Positions 35,258 through 44,252 of a stretch of DNA of 64,000 nucleotides are shown in pieces. A program made the translations under genes and the position numbers. Below the pieces are notes generated by a model that worked only from the letters and a program-made list of their open reading frames with translations, was not told where the DNA came from and made no database searches. Source of the stretch: Sulfitobacter delicatus (GTDB taxonomy: Bacteria > Pseudomonadota > Alphaproteobacteria > Rhodobacterales > Rhodobacteraceae); the NCBI RefSeq assembly GCF_900102535.1, contig NZ_FNBP01000013.1, positions 1-64,000 on the forward strand, read 5' to 3'. The first letter of the stretch is position 1; each line of letters begins with the position of its first letter.

Positions 35258-38200
35258 CTAGAGGTCGAGTTCCAGCACCCCGCCGGGCTGCGCCGCGCGG
35301 GACTGGCAGAGGATGATCGATTCCGCCCGTTGCTTGGCCGAGAGGACGAAGTCGCGGTGCTCCACCTCTCCGCCGCGCAGCCCGCATTTGCAAACGCCGC
35401 AGATGCCGTCGCTGCATTTGAGGTCCACCGACACGCCTGCCGCGATGAGGGCGTCGGCGGCGGTTTCGTCCTTTGCGACAGCAATCTCGCGGCCGGAGGT
35501 GAGTTTCAATGTGAAGGGGTGGTTCACGTAGTCCGGCACCTCGGGGGTCGAGAAATACTCCAGATGCCGGGCGTCCTCGGGGATGCCGGCGGCCTCGGCG
35601 GCGGCCATGACGGCTTGCATGTAGGCGTCCGCCCCGCAGGTATAGACATGGGTGCCGGGGGCGGCGCGGTCCATGATACTGGGCAGGTCGGCGCGGGTGT
35701 CCTCGGATGAGATGTGCAGATGCACCCGGTCGGCCCAAGGGGCCTGCGCGAGTTGGTCGGCAAAGGCGGCGGCTTCGCGGGTGGAGGCAGAGTAATGCAG
35801 ATCAAAGGGCCGCCCAAGCGCGTGCAGGCGATGGGCAAAGGCGATCATCGGGGTGATGCCGATGCCGCCGCCCATGAGCAGGCTATGGGGTGCGTCTTCG
35901 ATGAGTTCAAAATGGTTCACCGGCTTGCCGACAAAGATGCGCCGCCCTTTGGTGAAAACCCGGTGCAGCAGCGCCGAGCCACCGCGGCCTGCGTCTTCGC
36001 GCAGCACCGCGATGCGGTAGCGCTTGCAGTCCTCGGGGTCGCCCAGCAGCGAATAGGGGCGCAGGAATTCGGGGGCGACGACCAGATCGAGATGCGCGCC
36101 TGCTGTCCAGGCGGGCAGGTCGTGGCCTTCGGGATGGGCGATGTCGTAAAGCGCCGTGGTGGCGTTCAGGCGGGTGACCTCGGTGATGCGCAGGTCGAGC
36201 ACCGGGGTGTCGCTGCCGACTTTGTAGAGGTGCAGATGGTCCGTCTCGCCCGCCGCGGTCTTGCGGCGGTGCTCATCGGCGCTCAGGAGCGCGGCATGAG
36301 CGGCAATCCCGGCCTCGCGGTTCATCGGGTCGGGGTAGGGCCAAGGGTGCGGGGCCAGCGGGGCGGGGTAGACGGCCAGCGTCTGGTCCTCGAACTTGAG
36401 GTCAAGATCAGGCTGCAGATCGCGGGCGTTGACCGGCTGCGCGGGCGCATCAAAACGGCCCGTTGCGTCGCGCTCGATGTCCCACCACCATTTCTTCACC
36501 GGGTTCAGGCGGCCCTTGCCGACCTTGTCGTCGAGCTTCGCCAGCAGCGGCGCTGCGGCGGGAATGTTGGAGGCGGCCCAGCGGAAGGGGGCCTCGGCAA
36601 AGAGCCCTTCGAGGTTCCAAGGGCAGGTCTTCATGCAGCGGCCACACATCGCGCCGCCTTGGTTGGTGATCCGGTAGGTGGCGCATTTTTGGCTGTCGGA
36701 TTTCCAGATTTCATAGCCGTTGAACATTTTCTTCGGCCCAGCGGTGATCGCGCCGGAGGGGCACTCGCGGGCGCATTTGTTGCAGGCTTCACAGAACTTT
36801 TGCAGGCCAAAGTCGATGGGCTTGTCATGGGCCACGGGCAGGGTGGTCGTCACCACGCCGGATTTCAGGCGCGGGCCGAGAAAAGGGTTCAGGATCACTT
36901 CGCCGATGCGAGAGACCTCGCCCAGACCGGCCAGCAGCAAAAGCGGTGGTTGCAACACATCGCCGTCCATCACCGTATGCGCCTTAGCGGCATGGCCGAG
37001 GTTGCGCAGGTGTTGCGCCAGCACGCCACCGAGCATCGAGAAGCGCAGATAGGCGCGCATGGACTGCGACACGGCGATCCAGTCGTCGCCCGAAGAGCCT
37101 TCCATCGTGTCGAAGCCTTGGTCGATGATGAGGCTTAACGCTTCGCCATGGGGCGGGGTGATCGGCGTGCCGGTGGCGTCGTGACTGTACCATGTCCAAT
37201 CGGGGCAAGCCGAGAGACCCGCGGCATCTGCGCCGAGGAAATAGCTCGCCGCCTTGAGGTTCGCGGCATTGCGGGCGGCATCTTCGGCAGCAGGGGTGTC
37301 TGTATTTACCGGGCCGTCCTGCAACAGGATCAGCGCGCCCAGCAGACGCCGTTGCGCGGCGGAGGGGGCTGATTTCACCACGTGGTGGCCGCCTTTCATG
37401 GCGTTTTGGACCTTTGGCCCCATATCGCCGAACTGGCCGCGCGCGAAAAGGTCACCGCGTTTCGGGACGCGCGGCACATTAGCGGCGTCGATATAGGTCG
37501 TGGGCTCCTCGACCCGGTTCAGGGTCTCAAAGGGATGCGGCCCGGCGGCATAATCGCGCCGCGCATAGGGATCGACATCGCGGGCGCTGACCCCGCCGTG
37601 GGTGCCAAGTTGCCAATGCGGGCCTTTGAGAACCGACCACGGCTGGTCTGCCAGAGGGCGGAGCGGCATGTCGGGGGCGAGAGCCATGTCGGTGGTCACC
37701 ACGGCGAGACCAAAACGCGCCCCAATCCAGGGCGCTTGCAGTGCGCCATCCTCCCAGACCGCCAGCCCCGCCGCCACGGCCAGCTTGCCGGGATGGACAT
37801 CGCTGGTCGTCTCCGAATGCACTTTGGCAGAGAACCCCAACTGACGGATGTATTCAGCCAGCACAGTCGCATTCTCGGTCCCGCGCAGGCAGGCGCGCTG
37901 TGGCTGGGCGTCCTTGATCCAATCGCTGCCCGGCTCATCTGCACGCGGATCGCGGGGGTAGGCAGTCAGGATCACCAAAGCATGGCTGTGACCGTCAATT
38001 GAGGTTTCCGGCGCATCCACTGCATCGCGCAAGTTGGCCATAATGACATCGACCCCGGCGGCCAATGTTTTGGTCTGACGGTTGCGCAGATCGTCCGCCA
38101 ACTGTGCAGTCCCTGCACTGCGGCGGGGCGTCGCAAGTTGCGCGTCCCGTGGCAGAGCGCAGACCCCCATCATGGAGGCGTCGTTGTAATAGCCAAAGGA

Positions 38201-38464
38201 CTTGAGGTGATTGGCCCGTTCCACCGGGTCGGCGGGGATGGCCGCGCCCGCCGCATTGATCGGCCCGTCGCGCAGCACATCCATCATGGCCTGAAAGGGC
38301 GCCATGGCGTTGCAAATGCTTTCCGGCGCCTCTGGCCGTTCGAACTGCAATACCGGCAGCGGCAAATCGGGCAACCGCGACAGGGGCGCAGGCAAACGCC
38401 GCAGGCGCTCCATCGGGAAGGGGCCGAGGTGCATGGGGCGGGTCTTGGAGGAAAAGAGCTTCAT
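35258..38464 (-). CDS. rdhA: Self-sufficient reductive dehalogenase: RdhA fused to flavin/2Fe-2S reductase
   Basis: About 1068 residues. The N-terminal two thirds are RdhA-like: a cobalamin-binding module, then two [4Fe-4S] motifs, CEACNKCARECP (about 557-568) and CGRCMKTCP (about 605). The C-terminal third is a phthalate-dioxygenase-reductase-type module: FMN site RPYSL (about 801), NAD(P)-binding MGGGIGITPMIAF, and plant-type 2Fe-2S CSDGICGVCKC (about 1016). This order matches catabolic respiration-independent dehalogenases such as BhbA, which take electrons from NADPH. There is no Tat signal and no RdhB anchor gene, consistent with a cytoplasmic enzyme. ATG at 38464 is preferred. A TTG at 38518 would add 18 residues. 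Halogenated aromatic substrate is inferred from relatives, not shown. Confidence 0.88.
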   Translation of the reverse strand: MKLFSSKTRPMHLGPFPMERLRRLPAPLSRLPDLPLPVLQFERPEAPESICNAMAPFQAMMDVLRDGPINAAGAAIPADPVERANHLKSFGYYNDASMMGVCALPRDAQLATPRRSAGTAQLADDLRNRQTKTLAAGVDVIMANLRDAVDAPETSIDGHSHALVILTAYPRDPRADEPGSDWIKDAQPQRACLRGTENATVLAEYIRQLGFSAKVHSETTSDVHPGKLAVAAGLAVWEDGALQAPWIGARFGLAVVTTDMALAPDMPLRPLADQPWSVLKGPHWQLGTHGGVSARDVDPYARRDYAAGPHPFETLNRVEEPTTYIDAANVPRVPKRGDLFARGQFGDMGPKVQNAMKGGHHVVKSAPSAAQRRLLGALILLQDGPVNTDTPAAEDAARNAANLKAASYFLGADAAGLSACPDWTWYSHDATGTPITPPHGEALSLIIDQGFDTMEGSSGDDWIAVSQSMRAYLRFSMLGGVLAQHLRNLGHAAKAHTVMDGDVLQPPLLLLAGLGEVSRIGEVILNPFLGPRLKSGVVTTTLPVAHDKPIDFGLQKFCEACNKCARECPSGAITAGPKKMFNGYEIWKSDSQKCATYRITNQGGAMCGRCMKTCPWNLEGLFAEAPFRWAASNIPAAAPLLAKLDDKVGKGRLNPVKKWWWDIERDATGRFDAPAQPVNARDLQPDLDLKFEDQTLAVYPAPLAPHPWPYPDPMNREAGIAAHAALLSADEHRRKTAAGETDHLHLYKVGSDTPVLDLRITEVTRLNATTALYDIAHPEGHDLPAWTAGAHLDLVVAPEFLRPYSLLGDPEDCKRYRIAVLREDAGRGGSALLHRVFTKGRRIFVGKPVNHFELIEDAPHSLLMGGGIGITPMIAFAHRLHALGRPFDLHYSASTREAAAFADQLAQAPWADRVHLHISSEDTRADLPSIMDRAAPGTHVYTCGADAYMQAVMAAAEAAGIPEDARHLEYFSTPEVPDYVNHPFTLKLTSGREIAVAKDETAADALIAAGVSVDLKCSDGICGVCKCGLRGGEVEHRDFVLSAKQRAESIILCQSRAAQPGGVLELDL

Positions 38465-38531
38465 GGCAAATCGATGCCACGGCGCGCGAGGGAATGCCAG
38501 ACCCAGAGGGGCAGGCAAAACCCGCTCTCGC

Positions 38532-38561
38532 TTGACTCTGGCCGTACCGCCCGACCATGCT
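38532..38561 (+). promoter_or_regulatory. Candidate sigma-70-type promoter of the substrate-binding protein gene
   Basis: TTGACT (38532-38537) and CATGCT (38556-38561) with 18-base spacing lie 23 bases upstream of the ATG at 38585. They sit in the short divergent region between rdhA and the ABC substrate-binding protein. Good -35, fair -10. Not confirmed. Confidence 0.4.
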
Positions 38562-38584
38562 GCGCAAAAGTGAGGAGTGAGACT

Positions 38585-39604
38585 ATGACCCTGTTTAACC
38601 GCCGTCAGGCCATCGCAACCATGGGGGCTGCCACGGCTCTAGGCCTTGCCGCCCCGGCGCTGGCGCAAAACCGCAAGATCACCGTGGGCGCGCTGCGTTT
38701 CACCAGCCACGCGGGTAGTTTCGTTGCCTTTGAGCGGGACTATTTTAAAGAAGCCGGGCTGGACGTCGAACTACGCTTCTTTGAGGCAGCCCAGCCGATG
38801 GCGGTGGCGATTGCCAGTGGCGATGTGGACTATGCTGTGACGGCGATCTCGGGCGGTCTGGTGTCGCTGGCGCAAAAGGGCGCGGTCAAGGTGATCGGCG
38901 GGGCACTGCAGGAGGAACAGGGCATCGACGGACAGAAGTTCCTCGTCTCCGACGCCGCTTTCCAAGCTGGCATCACCGAGCCCGGCATGTTGGACGGAAA
39001 GAGCTACGGCATGACGCAGGCGGGGTCGTCCTTTCACTACATGGGCTCGAAGATGGCCGAGGCAGAAGGCATTTCGCTCAAGTTCAAGCCGCTGCAGAAG
39101 GTCGGCGCCGTCATTGGTGCGCTGAAGTCTGGCCAGATCGACGCATGGTCTATCGTACCGCATATCGCCAAACCGCTGGCTGGGTCGGGCGCGGTGCACA
39201 TCATCGGCGATGTGGCGACCTATTTACCGGATTATCAGGTGACCACCGTCTTTACCTCGGCGAGCAACGCTGAAGGCGAGCGCGAAATGACGGAAAACTT
39301 CCTCGCGGGTTATTCCAAGGGCGTGGCCGATTACAATGCGGCAATGATCGCTAAGGATGGCGGCGAGGATGGCGTGAACGAGATGGTCGATCTGATTCAC
39401 AAATACGTCTATACAGACCGGCCGCGTGACAAAGCCGCACCGTCGATCATCAATGGCACCATGCGTCTGAACGAGGGTGCGAAGCTTAATGTCGGCTCTG
39501 TGCGGGATCAGTTGGAATGGTTCCAGTCTGAGGGGCTTGTCGACAGCGACATCACCTTAGAGACCTTAATCGACACGTCTTATGTCGAGACCGTAGGCAG
39601 CTAA
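38585..39604 (+). CDS. ABC transporter substrate-binding protein, NMT1/SsuA/TauA-like
   Basis: A 339-residue periplasmic receptor with a signal containing twin arginine (FNRRQAIATMGAATA) ending near ALAQ. The mature part has the NMT1/THI5-like pattern (KITVGALRFTSHAGSFVAFE, FFEAAQPMAVAIASGDVDYA, GMTQAGSSFHYM), as in importers of sulfonates, nitrate, pyrimidines or aromatic acids. It is divergent from rdhA by a short gap with a good Shine-Dalgarno (GTGAGGAGTGA). Its ATPase and permease genes lie 1.5 kb downstream beyond an antiporter. Import of the dehalogenase substrate is a plausible inference. Confidence 0.87.
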   Translation: MTLFNRRQAIATMGAATALGLAAPALAQNRKITVGALRFTSHAGSFVAFERDYFKEAGLDVELRFFEAAQPMAVAIASGDVDYAVTAISGGLVSLAQKGAVKVIGGALQEEQGIDGQKFLVSDAAFQAGITEPGMLDGKSYGMTQAGSSFHYMGSKMAEAEGISLKFKPLQKVGAVIGALKSGQIDAWSIVPHIAKPLAGSGAVHIIGDVATYLPDYQVTTVFTSASNAEGEREMTENFLAGYSKGVADYNAAMIAKDGGEDGVNEMVDLIHKYVYTDRPRDKAAPSIINGTMRLNEGAKLNVGSVRDQLEWFQSEGLVDSDITLETLIDTSYVETVGS

Positions 39605-39630
39605 ACGGCCAACTTCGGCCCACCTGAACC

Positions 39631-39664
39631 AAAGGCGTGCCGCGAAAGTGGCGCGCCTTTTTTG
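39631..39664 (+). terminator. Rho-independent terminator after the substrate-binding protein gene
   Basis: Imperfect stem AAAGGCG-TGCC / GGC-GCGCCTTT (39631-39660), followed by further T residues, 27 bases after the stop codon. It separates the receptor gene from the antiporter and the remaining ABC genes. Confidence 0.85.
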
Positions 39665-39800
39665 TGTTTGGCGGCTGGCATGCGGAGGACTGCGAGCGGC
39701 CTCCCCACGCGCCGCGCATTTTATGGCAACCCAAAGTCGTTACGCGCGTTAGCTAGTGAATAGCGCGGTACATACGCGGCAACCACAGACGGACACCTCT

Positions 39801-41063
39801 ATGAACGACGGGTCATTTTTTGGGTTAGACGGCTACCACATCGCGCTTGGGGCTGTCGGAGCTATTGTGATCCTGGCCAACTGGCTGCCGCGTTTCATCA
39901 GCCGCCGCGAGCCTGCTGCTTCGGGACTGTTGATCCTTTTCGGCATGGCCGTCTTCGCCTTTCTGCCGGGTATGCCAGTGGTCCCTGATCCGCGCACCCA
40001 TCCGCATATTTGGGAGGTCGTTGCCGAGCTTTGCGTAATCGTTGCGCTCTTTGCCACCGGCCTGCGAATCGACAATCTGTCGAGCTTTCCCCGCTGGGGT
40101 CCGACCGTGCGGCTTTTGGCGCTGACCATGCCGATCACCATATTTGCCGTGGCTTTCATGGGGTATGCGCTGGCCGGGATGACGATTGCGGGGGCGATCC
40201 TGCTGGGGGCAGTCATGGCGCCAACCGATCCGGTCCTAGCTGGTGATGTGCAGGTCGGTCCGCCGCAGGAGGGCGGAGAGCATCCTGTGCGTTTTGCTCT
40301 GACGACCGAAGCCGCGTTGAACGACGGTTTGGCCTTTCCCTTTGTCTATCTCGGATTGCTGGTGGCCGCCGACGGTTTGGCGCCGGGGGCTTGGGGGCTG
40401 GAATGGCTCGGGCGGGATGTGCTTTGGCGGATTGCCGTTGGCACCGCGATGGGCGCCGCCGGGGGATGGGCCTTGGGGCAGGTGCTTTTCAACGTGCCGC
40501 GCAGTGCAGCGCTGGCCGAGACGTCTTCGGGTGTTGTGGCACTGGCAGGGGTGCTCTTGTGCTATGGCACGACCGAGTTGGTTGAAGGCTACGGCTTTAT
40601 CGCGGTCGCTGTCGCCGGGTTGGTGATCCGACGGGTAGAAGGCGATCACGCCTTTCATCGACGCTTGCACGATTTCGTCTCAGCCGTCGAACACGCGCTG
40701 ACGGCTTTGCTGCTCGTCGCCTTGGGGGCCGTCTTGCCAATGCTACTCGGCGCGCTCACATGGTCTGGCGCGGCAATCGTTTTCGGGCTGCTCTTTGTCG
40801 TGCGTCCGCTTGCTGGGTGGCTGTCATTGGGGCGTACCCCGCTGGGTGCGCGCGACCGCTGGGTTGTGGCACTCTATGGTATTCGGGGGATCGGGTCGAT
40901 TTACTACCTCGCCTATGCCGCCGCGAAGGTTGAGTTTTGGAATGAGGAAAAGATCTGGGCCATCGTTGGTTTTGCTATTCTTCTGTCCGCGCTCCTCCAT
41001 GGCTTTACTGCCGGCATAGCGGTGGAGAGGTTGCACGGCCCAAAAGATCGCCCGGACCGGTGA
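39801..41063 (+). CDS. Cation:proton antiporter, CPA1-type (second copy)
   Basis: A 420-residue membrane protein with about 12 helices. Family motifs: ALFATGLRIDNL, VMAPTDPVLAGDVQVG and TTEAALNDGLAFPF. It resembles the antiporter at 4486-5709 in fold but is clearly diverged and longer. ATG at 39801 is chosen because hydrophobicity begins shortly after. A GTG at 39756 is the alternative. It lies between the substrate-binding gene and the ATPase/permease genes of one ABC system, on the same strand. Confidence 0.85.
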   Translation: MNDGSFFGLDGYHIALGAVGAIVILANWLPRFISRREPAASGLLILFGMAVFAFLPGMPVVPDPRTHPHIWEVVAELCVIVALFATGLRIDNLSSFPRWGPTVRLLALTMPITIFAVAFMGYALAGMTIAGAILLGAVMAPTDPVLAGDVQVGPPQEGGEHPVRFALTTEAALNDGLAFPFVYLGLLVAADGLAPGAWGLEWLGRDVLWRIAVGTAMGAAGGWALGQVLFNVPRSAALAETSSGVVALAGVLLCYGTTELVEGYGFIAVAVAGLVIRRVEGDHAFHRRLHDFVSAVEHALTALLLVALGAVLPMLLGALTWSGAAIVFGLLFVVRPLAGWLSLGRTPLGARDRWVVALYGIRGIGSIYYLAYAAAKVEFWNEEKIWAIVGFAILLSALLHGFTAGIAVERLHGPKDRPDR

Positions 41064-41106
41064 ACCGCGCATTGCACATGGCCGCCTTTTACCGGAAAAG
41101 AACGCC

Positions 41107-41874
41107 ATGGATCTCAAGCTCTCCTCCGTCAGCCATTATTACGGCGACACGCAAGTGCTGCGTGACATCTCGCTCGACATTCCATCGGGCCAGATCGTCT
41201 GCATTGTCGGCCCGTCGGGTTGTGGTAAATCCACCCTGTTGCGAATGCTGGGCGGTTTAGAGAGGCCGAGTGAGGGCAAGGTGTTGCAATTGGGTGATGC
41301 GCCCGCGGGCTGTTTGAACCCGCTCACCTATATCTTTCAGGATTTCGCTTTGCTGCCATGGCGTACGGTGCATGGCAATGTCGCGCTGGTGCTGGAAGAT
41401 CACGGGCTGAGCCGCAAGGAGCGCGATGCGATCATCGCCGATGTGCTTGCCCGCACCAAGCTGACCGATTTTGCCGACGCCCTTCCCAAGCAGCTTTCTG
41501 GCGGAATGAAACAACGCGTGGCGATTGCGCGGGCGTTGGCGGTGAACCCTGCTGTCATGCTGATGGACGAGCCGTTAAGTGCGCTCGACAGCCAGACCCG
41601 CGAACTTCTGATGGATGACCTCGTGGCCCTTTGGACGCGGCAGCCTTTCACCGCCGTTTATGTTACCCACAACCTCGCCGAAGCGGTACGCCTTGGGCAT
41701 AAAATCGTCGTGCTGTCGCGCCGTCCGGGTAAGCTGCGCGAGGTCGTTGAACTGGACATGCCGTTGGCCGAGCGGCACCACGGCGACCCGGCATTGGAAG
41801 CACAGCAACAGCACCTATGGGGGCTCATGCGAGACGAGGCCGCGGCGGCGGATGCGGAGTTGATCGATGGGTGA
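41107..41874 (+). CDS. ABC transporter ATP-binding protein (SsuB/TauB-like)
   Basis: A 255-residue ATPase. Walker A GPSGCGKST, Q-loop YIFQDFALLPW, signature LSGGMKQRVAIARAL, Walker B VMLMDEP and H-loop YVTHNLAEA are all intact. It belongs to the nitrate/sulfonate/taurine importer family and overlaps the permease gene by eight bases. It pairs with the substrate-binding protein at 38585-39604. Confidence 0.93.
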   Translation: MDLKLSSVSHYYGDTQVLRDISLDIPSGQIVCIVGPSGCGKSTLLRMLGGLERPSEGKVLQLGDAPAGCLNPLTYIFQDFALLPWRTVHGNVALVLEDHGLSRKERDAIIADVLARTKLTDFADALPKQLSGGMKQRVAIARALAVNPAVMLMDEPLSALDSQTRELLMDDLVALWTRQPFTAVYVTHNLAEAVRLGHKIVVLSRRPGKLREVVELDMPLAERHHGDPALEAQQQHLWGLMRDEAAAADAELIDG

Positions 41875-42673
41875 GTTAACACAAGGTACAGCGCGCGAAG
41901 TGACCTTTCGTGGCGGTGGTTTCCGGCCCGGCACGCGGCGTGGCGTGGGGCTGGCCGTATTCGTGGTACTGATCCTGCTGGCGGAATGGGGCACGCGCAG
42001 CGGCTTTATCTCGGCGCTGACCTTGCCACGACCAAGCGATGTGTTGCTAACCTTTCAGGAGCTTTACCAATCGGGGATGCTTTTCAAACATCTCGCCCCT
42101 TCGCTTACGCGTCTGTTTGTCGGCGCGCTGATCGGGGCGTCGATGGGGATCGGTATCGGGGTGCTGATCGGGCTTTTCTCCTTGGTCCGCGCTGGGCTGG
42201 TGCCCCTAGTGGCAGCGATTTTTCCAATCCCGAAAATCGCGCTCTTGCCGCTCTTCGTCATCTGGTTCGGCATTGATGAGGCCAGTAAATACGCGCTCAT
42301 CGCCTTTGGCACGTTCACACCCACGGTGGTGGCGACCTATGCGGCGGTGGACAATGTCGACCGCGTGTTGATCCGGATGGGGCAAAGTTTTGGCCTGAGT
42401 TGGTGGTCGATTGTATCCAAGATCGTGGTGCCGGGGGCAATGCCGGGGATCCTGTCGGGTCTGCGGATTTCGCTAACAATCGCGATTATTCTGCTGGTCG
42501 CGGCAGAGATGCTTGGCGCGGAGTACGGGATCGGGGCCTATATTCTACAAGCCGGAAGCCTTTATGATCTGGAGCGGCTGTTTGCGGGCGTGGTGATCCT
42601 GTCGCTGCTGGGGGTCGCGGTGTCGGCGGTTGTAGCCGCGGTAGAGCGGCGCGTGCTCAGTTGGCGGGTGTAG
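41867..42673 (+). CDS. ABC transporter permease (SsuC/TauC-like)
   Basis: A 268-residue inner-membrane subunit with about six helices after a basic N-terminus. The EAA-loop region is visible (GQSFGLSWWSIVSKIVVPGA followed by MPGILSGLRIS), as is FPIPKIALLPLFVIWFGI. Overlaps the ATPase gene by eight bases, so stoichiometric translation is likely. Confidence 0.93.
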   Translation: MGELTQGTAREVTFRGGGFRPGTRRGVGLAVFVVLILLAEWGTRSGFISALTLPRPSDVLLTFQELYQSGMLFKHLAPSLTRLFVGALIGASMGIGIGVLIGLFSLVRAGLVPLVAAIFPIPKIALLPLFVIWFGIDEASKYALIAFGTFTPTVVATYAAVDNVDRVLIRMGQSFGLSWWSIVSKIVVPGAMPGILSGLRISLTIAIILLVAAEMLGAEYGIGAYILQAGSLYDLERLFAGVVILSLLGVAVSAVVAAVERRVLSWRV

Positions 42674-42751
42674 ACCAGAGACTGCCTGGGGTGGTATGGG
42701 CGACCCGTTTCGCTATGAATAACCAAACCACTCCACAGACGGACCCACAAC

Positions 42752-43663
42752 ATGACCGAACACACCACCACCCACGCCGCCGACGAAGATTTCCGCAACC
42801 GCGACATCAAGATCTACGTTAACGGCGACATCGTCCACCGCGACGAGGCCAAGGTCTCGGTCTATGACAGTGGTTTCATGCTGGGCGACGGCATCTGGGA
42901 GGGTATGCGTCTCTATAAAGGCACATGGGCGTTTTTCGACGAGCACATGGACCGATTTTTCAATTCCTGCAAAGCCGTATCGATGGATGTCGGCATGGAC
43001 AAAGCGGGCATTGCCGAAGCGCTGCGCCGCACGGCCGAGGCGAACGACATGCACAACGACGTGCACTGCCGCCTGATGCTGACCCGCGGGATCAAGGATA
43101 AACCCTTCCAACACCCTTCGCTCAGCACCTCTGGTCCGACGCTGGTGATCATCATGGAACATTCCAAACCAGTGGACCGCCTACAATCGACGGGCATCCA
43201 GCTGGCCTCGGTTCCGCAGGTGCGCGGGCTGCCTCATAGCCAAGACCCTAAGCTCAACAGCCACTCCAAGCTGAACTGCATCATAGCCTGCCTTCAGGCT
43301 GAGGCTGCGGGCGCGGATGAGGCGCTGATGCTTGACCCGCATGGATTTGTGAACACCACCAACGCCTGTAACTTCTTTATTGTGCGCCGGGGCGAGGTTT
43401 GGACCTCAACCGGCGATTACTGCATGAATGGGGTGACCCGACAAAAGGTCATCGATCTTTGCCGCGAGAATGGCATTCCGGTGTTTGAAAAGAACTTCTC
43501 GCTCTACGAGGCCTATGGCGCAGATGAGGCTTTCCTCACCGGTACATTCGGGGCGCAGACCCCGGTGGCCGAGATCGACGGAAGGGCAATCGACGGTGAA
43601 CGCCCCGTGACCAAGCGTATTCAGGCGCTTTACAAAGAGCTGGTGCAGCGGCACTGCGCATAA
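42752..43663 (+). CDS. Class IV PLP aminotransferase (branched-chain / D-amino-acid type)
   Basis: A 303-residue fold-type IV PLP enzyme. VYDSGFMLGDGIWEGMRLYK is the family N-terminal hallmark. HSKLNCIIACLQAEAAGADEA carries the probable Schiff-base lysine. Cofactor-phosphate contacts lie in NTTNACNFFIV and MNGVTRQKVI. It could be a branched-chain, D-alanine or omega-type transaminase, and the sequence does not decide. It stands alone, with its own terminator. Confidence 0.87.
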   Translation: MTEHTTTHAADEDFRNRDIKIYVNGDIVHRDEAKVSVYDSGFMLGDGIWEGMRLYKGTWAFFDEHMDRFFNSCKAVSMDVGMDKAGIAEALRRTAEANDMHNDVHCRLMLTRGIKDKPFQHPSLSTSGPTLVIIMEHSKPVDRLQSTGIQLASVPQVRGLPHSQDPKLNSHSKLNCIIACLQAEAAGADEALMLDPHGFVNTTNACNFFIVRRGEVWTSTGDYCMNGVTRQKVIDLCRENGIPVFEKNFSLYEAYGADEAFLTGTFGAQTPVAEIDGRAIDGERPVTKRIQALYKELVQRHCA

Positions 43664-43669
43664 CGCGCT

Positions 43670-43699
43670 GACACCGGCGTAGAGCGCGCCGGTGTCTTT
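43670..43699 (+). terminator. Terminator after the class IV aminotransferase
   Basis: Perfect 10-bp stem GACACCGGCG/CGCCGGTGTC (43670-43679 with 43687-43696), loop TAGAGCG, followed by TTTGTG. Confidence 0.85.
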
Positions 43700-43719
43700 G
43701 TGTGTGGGGGGGGCTGCGT

Positions 43720-44211
43720 CTAGTCGTGCGCACCGTGCGCGGAATGGTCCATCTCGCCATGTCCAGCGTCGCGGCGGCTTTCGACATTGAAGGTCACGTC
43801 AAGGGGTCCTGCCTGCTCGAATTGCAACGTCGCGGGGATCTTCTCGCCGACCTCAAAGGGGTCGCCATTCAGCCCCATGAACATCACATGATACCCGCCC
43901 GGCTCCAATGACACCATCTCACCCGGGGGCAGGTCGATGCCGGGAACATGGCGCATACGGGCAACGCCCATGTCATCGGTGCTGCTTTCGTGAAGGGAGA
44001 CCTCATCGAAGCCTTCGGCCTGCACTGCAACGAGCCGGTCTGCCGTCTCGCCCGTGTTCGTGATGGTGAGGTAACCGCCACCGGTATTGGCAGCTTTCGG
44101 CGTTTCAAACGCCATCGGGTGGTTCACGACAAGACCGCCTGTCTTGTAGTCATGCGCAGCGGCGGGCAGGGCGAAGAATGCGGCAAAGGCCGCGATTGTA
44201 ATACGTTTCAT
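43720..44211 (-). CDS. Periplasmic copper chaperone PCu(A)C
   Basis: A 163-residue exported protein (signal to about ALPAAAH) that delivers Cu(I) to the CuA/CuB centres of haem-copper oxidases. Family Met/His ligands are visible: SLHESSTDDMGVARMRHV and GGYHVMFMGL. A C-terminal His/Met-rich tail (GHGEMDHSAHGAHD) offers an additional copper site. Start 44211 gives a clean signal peptide; ATG at 44223 is an alternative. It lies 41 bases downstream of a small Cys-containing membrane-protein gene and within 8 kb of the cbb3 oxidase cluster it may serve. Confidence 0.9.
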   Translation of the reverse strand: MKRITIAAFAAFFALPAAAHDYKTGGLVVNHPMAFETPKAANTGGGYLTITNTGETADRLVAVQAEGFDEVSLHESSTDDMGVARMRHVPGIDLPPGEMVSLEPGGYHVMFMGLNGDPFEVGEKIPATLQFEQAGPLDVTFNVESRRDAGHGEMDHSAHGAHD

Positions 44212-44238
44212 TGGTTCATCCATTGTCTGATTGTGGTG

Positions 44239-44252
44239 TTGAGGGTGGTCAA
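44239..44252 (-). promoter_or_regulatory. FNR/FixK-type half-site pair before the copper chaperone (weak candidate)
   Basis: TTGAGGGTGGTCAA fits TTGA-N6-TCAA and lies 27 bases upstream of the PCu(A)C start, directly after the upstream gene's stop codon. A match of this quality is expected about once by chance in a window this size, so it counts only with the biological context. Confidence 0.25.

Noticed and set aside
35714-37138. 474-codon plus-strand frame opposite rdhA
   Set aside because: Antisense shadow. The minus strand encodes recognisable flavin, NAD and Fe-S motifs.
35258-38464. Respiratory (membrane-anchored, Tat-exported) reductive dehalogenase
   Set aside because: No twin-arginine signal and no RdhB anchor gene. 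The fused reductase indicates a cytoplasmic catabolic type.
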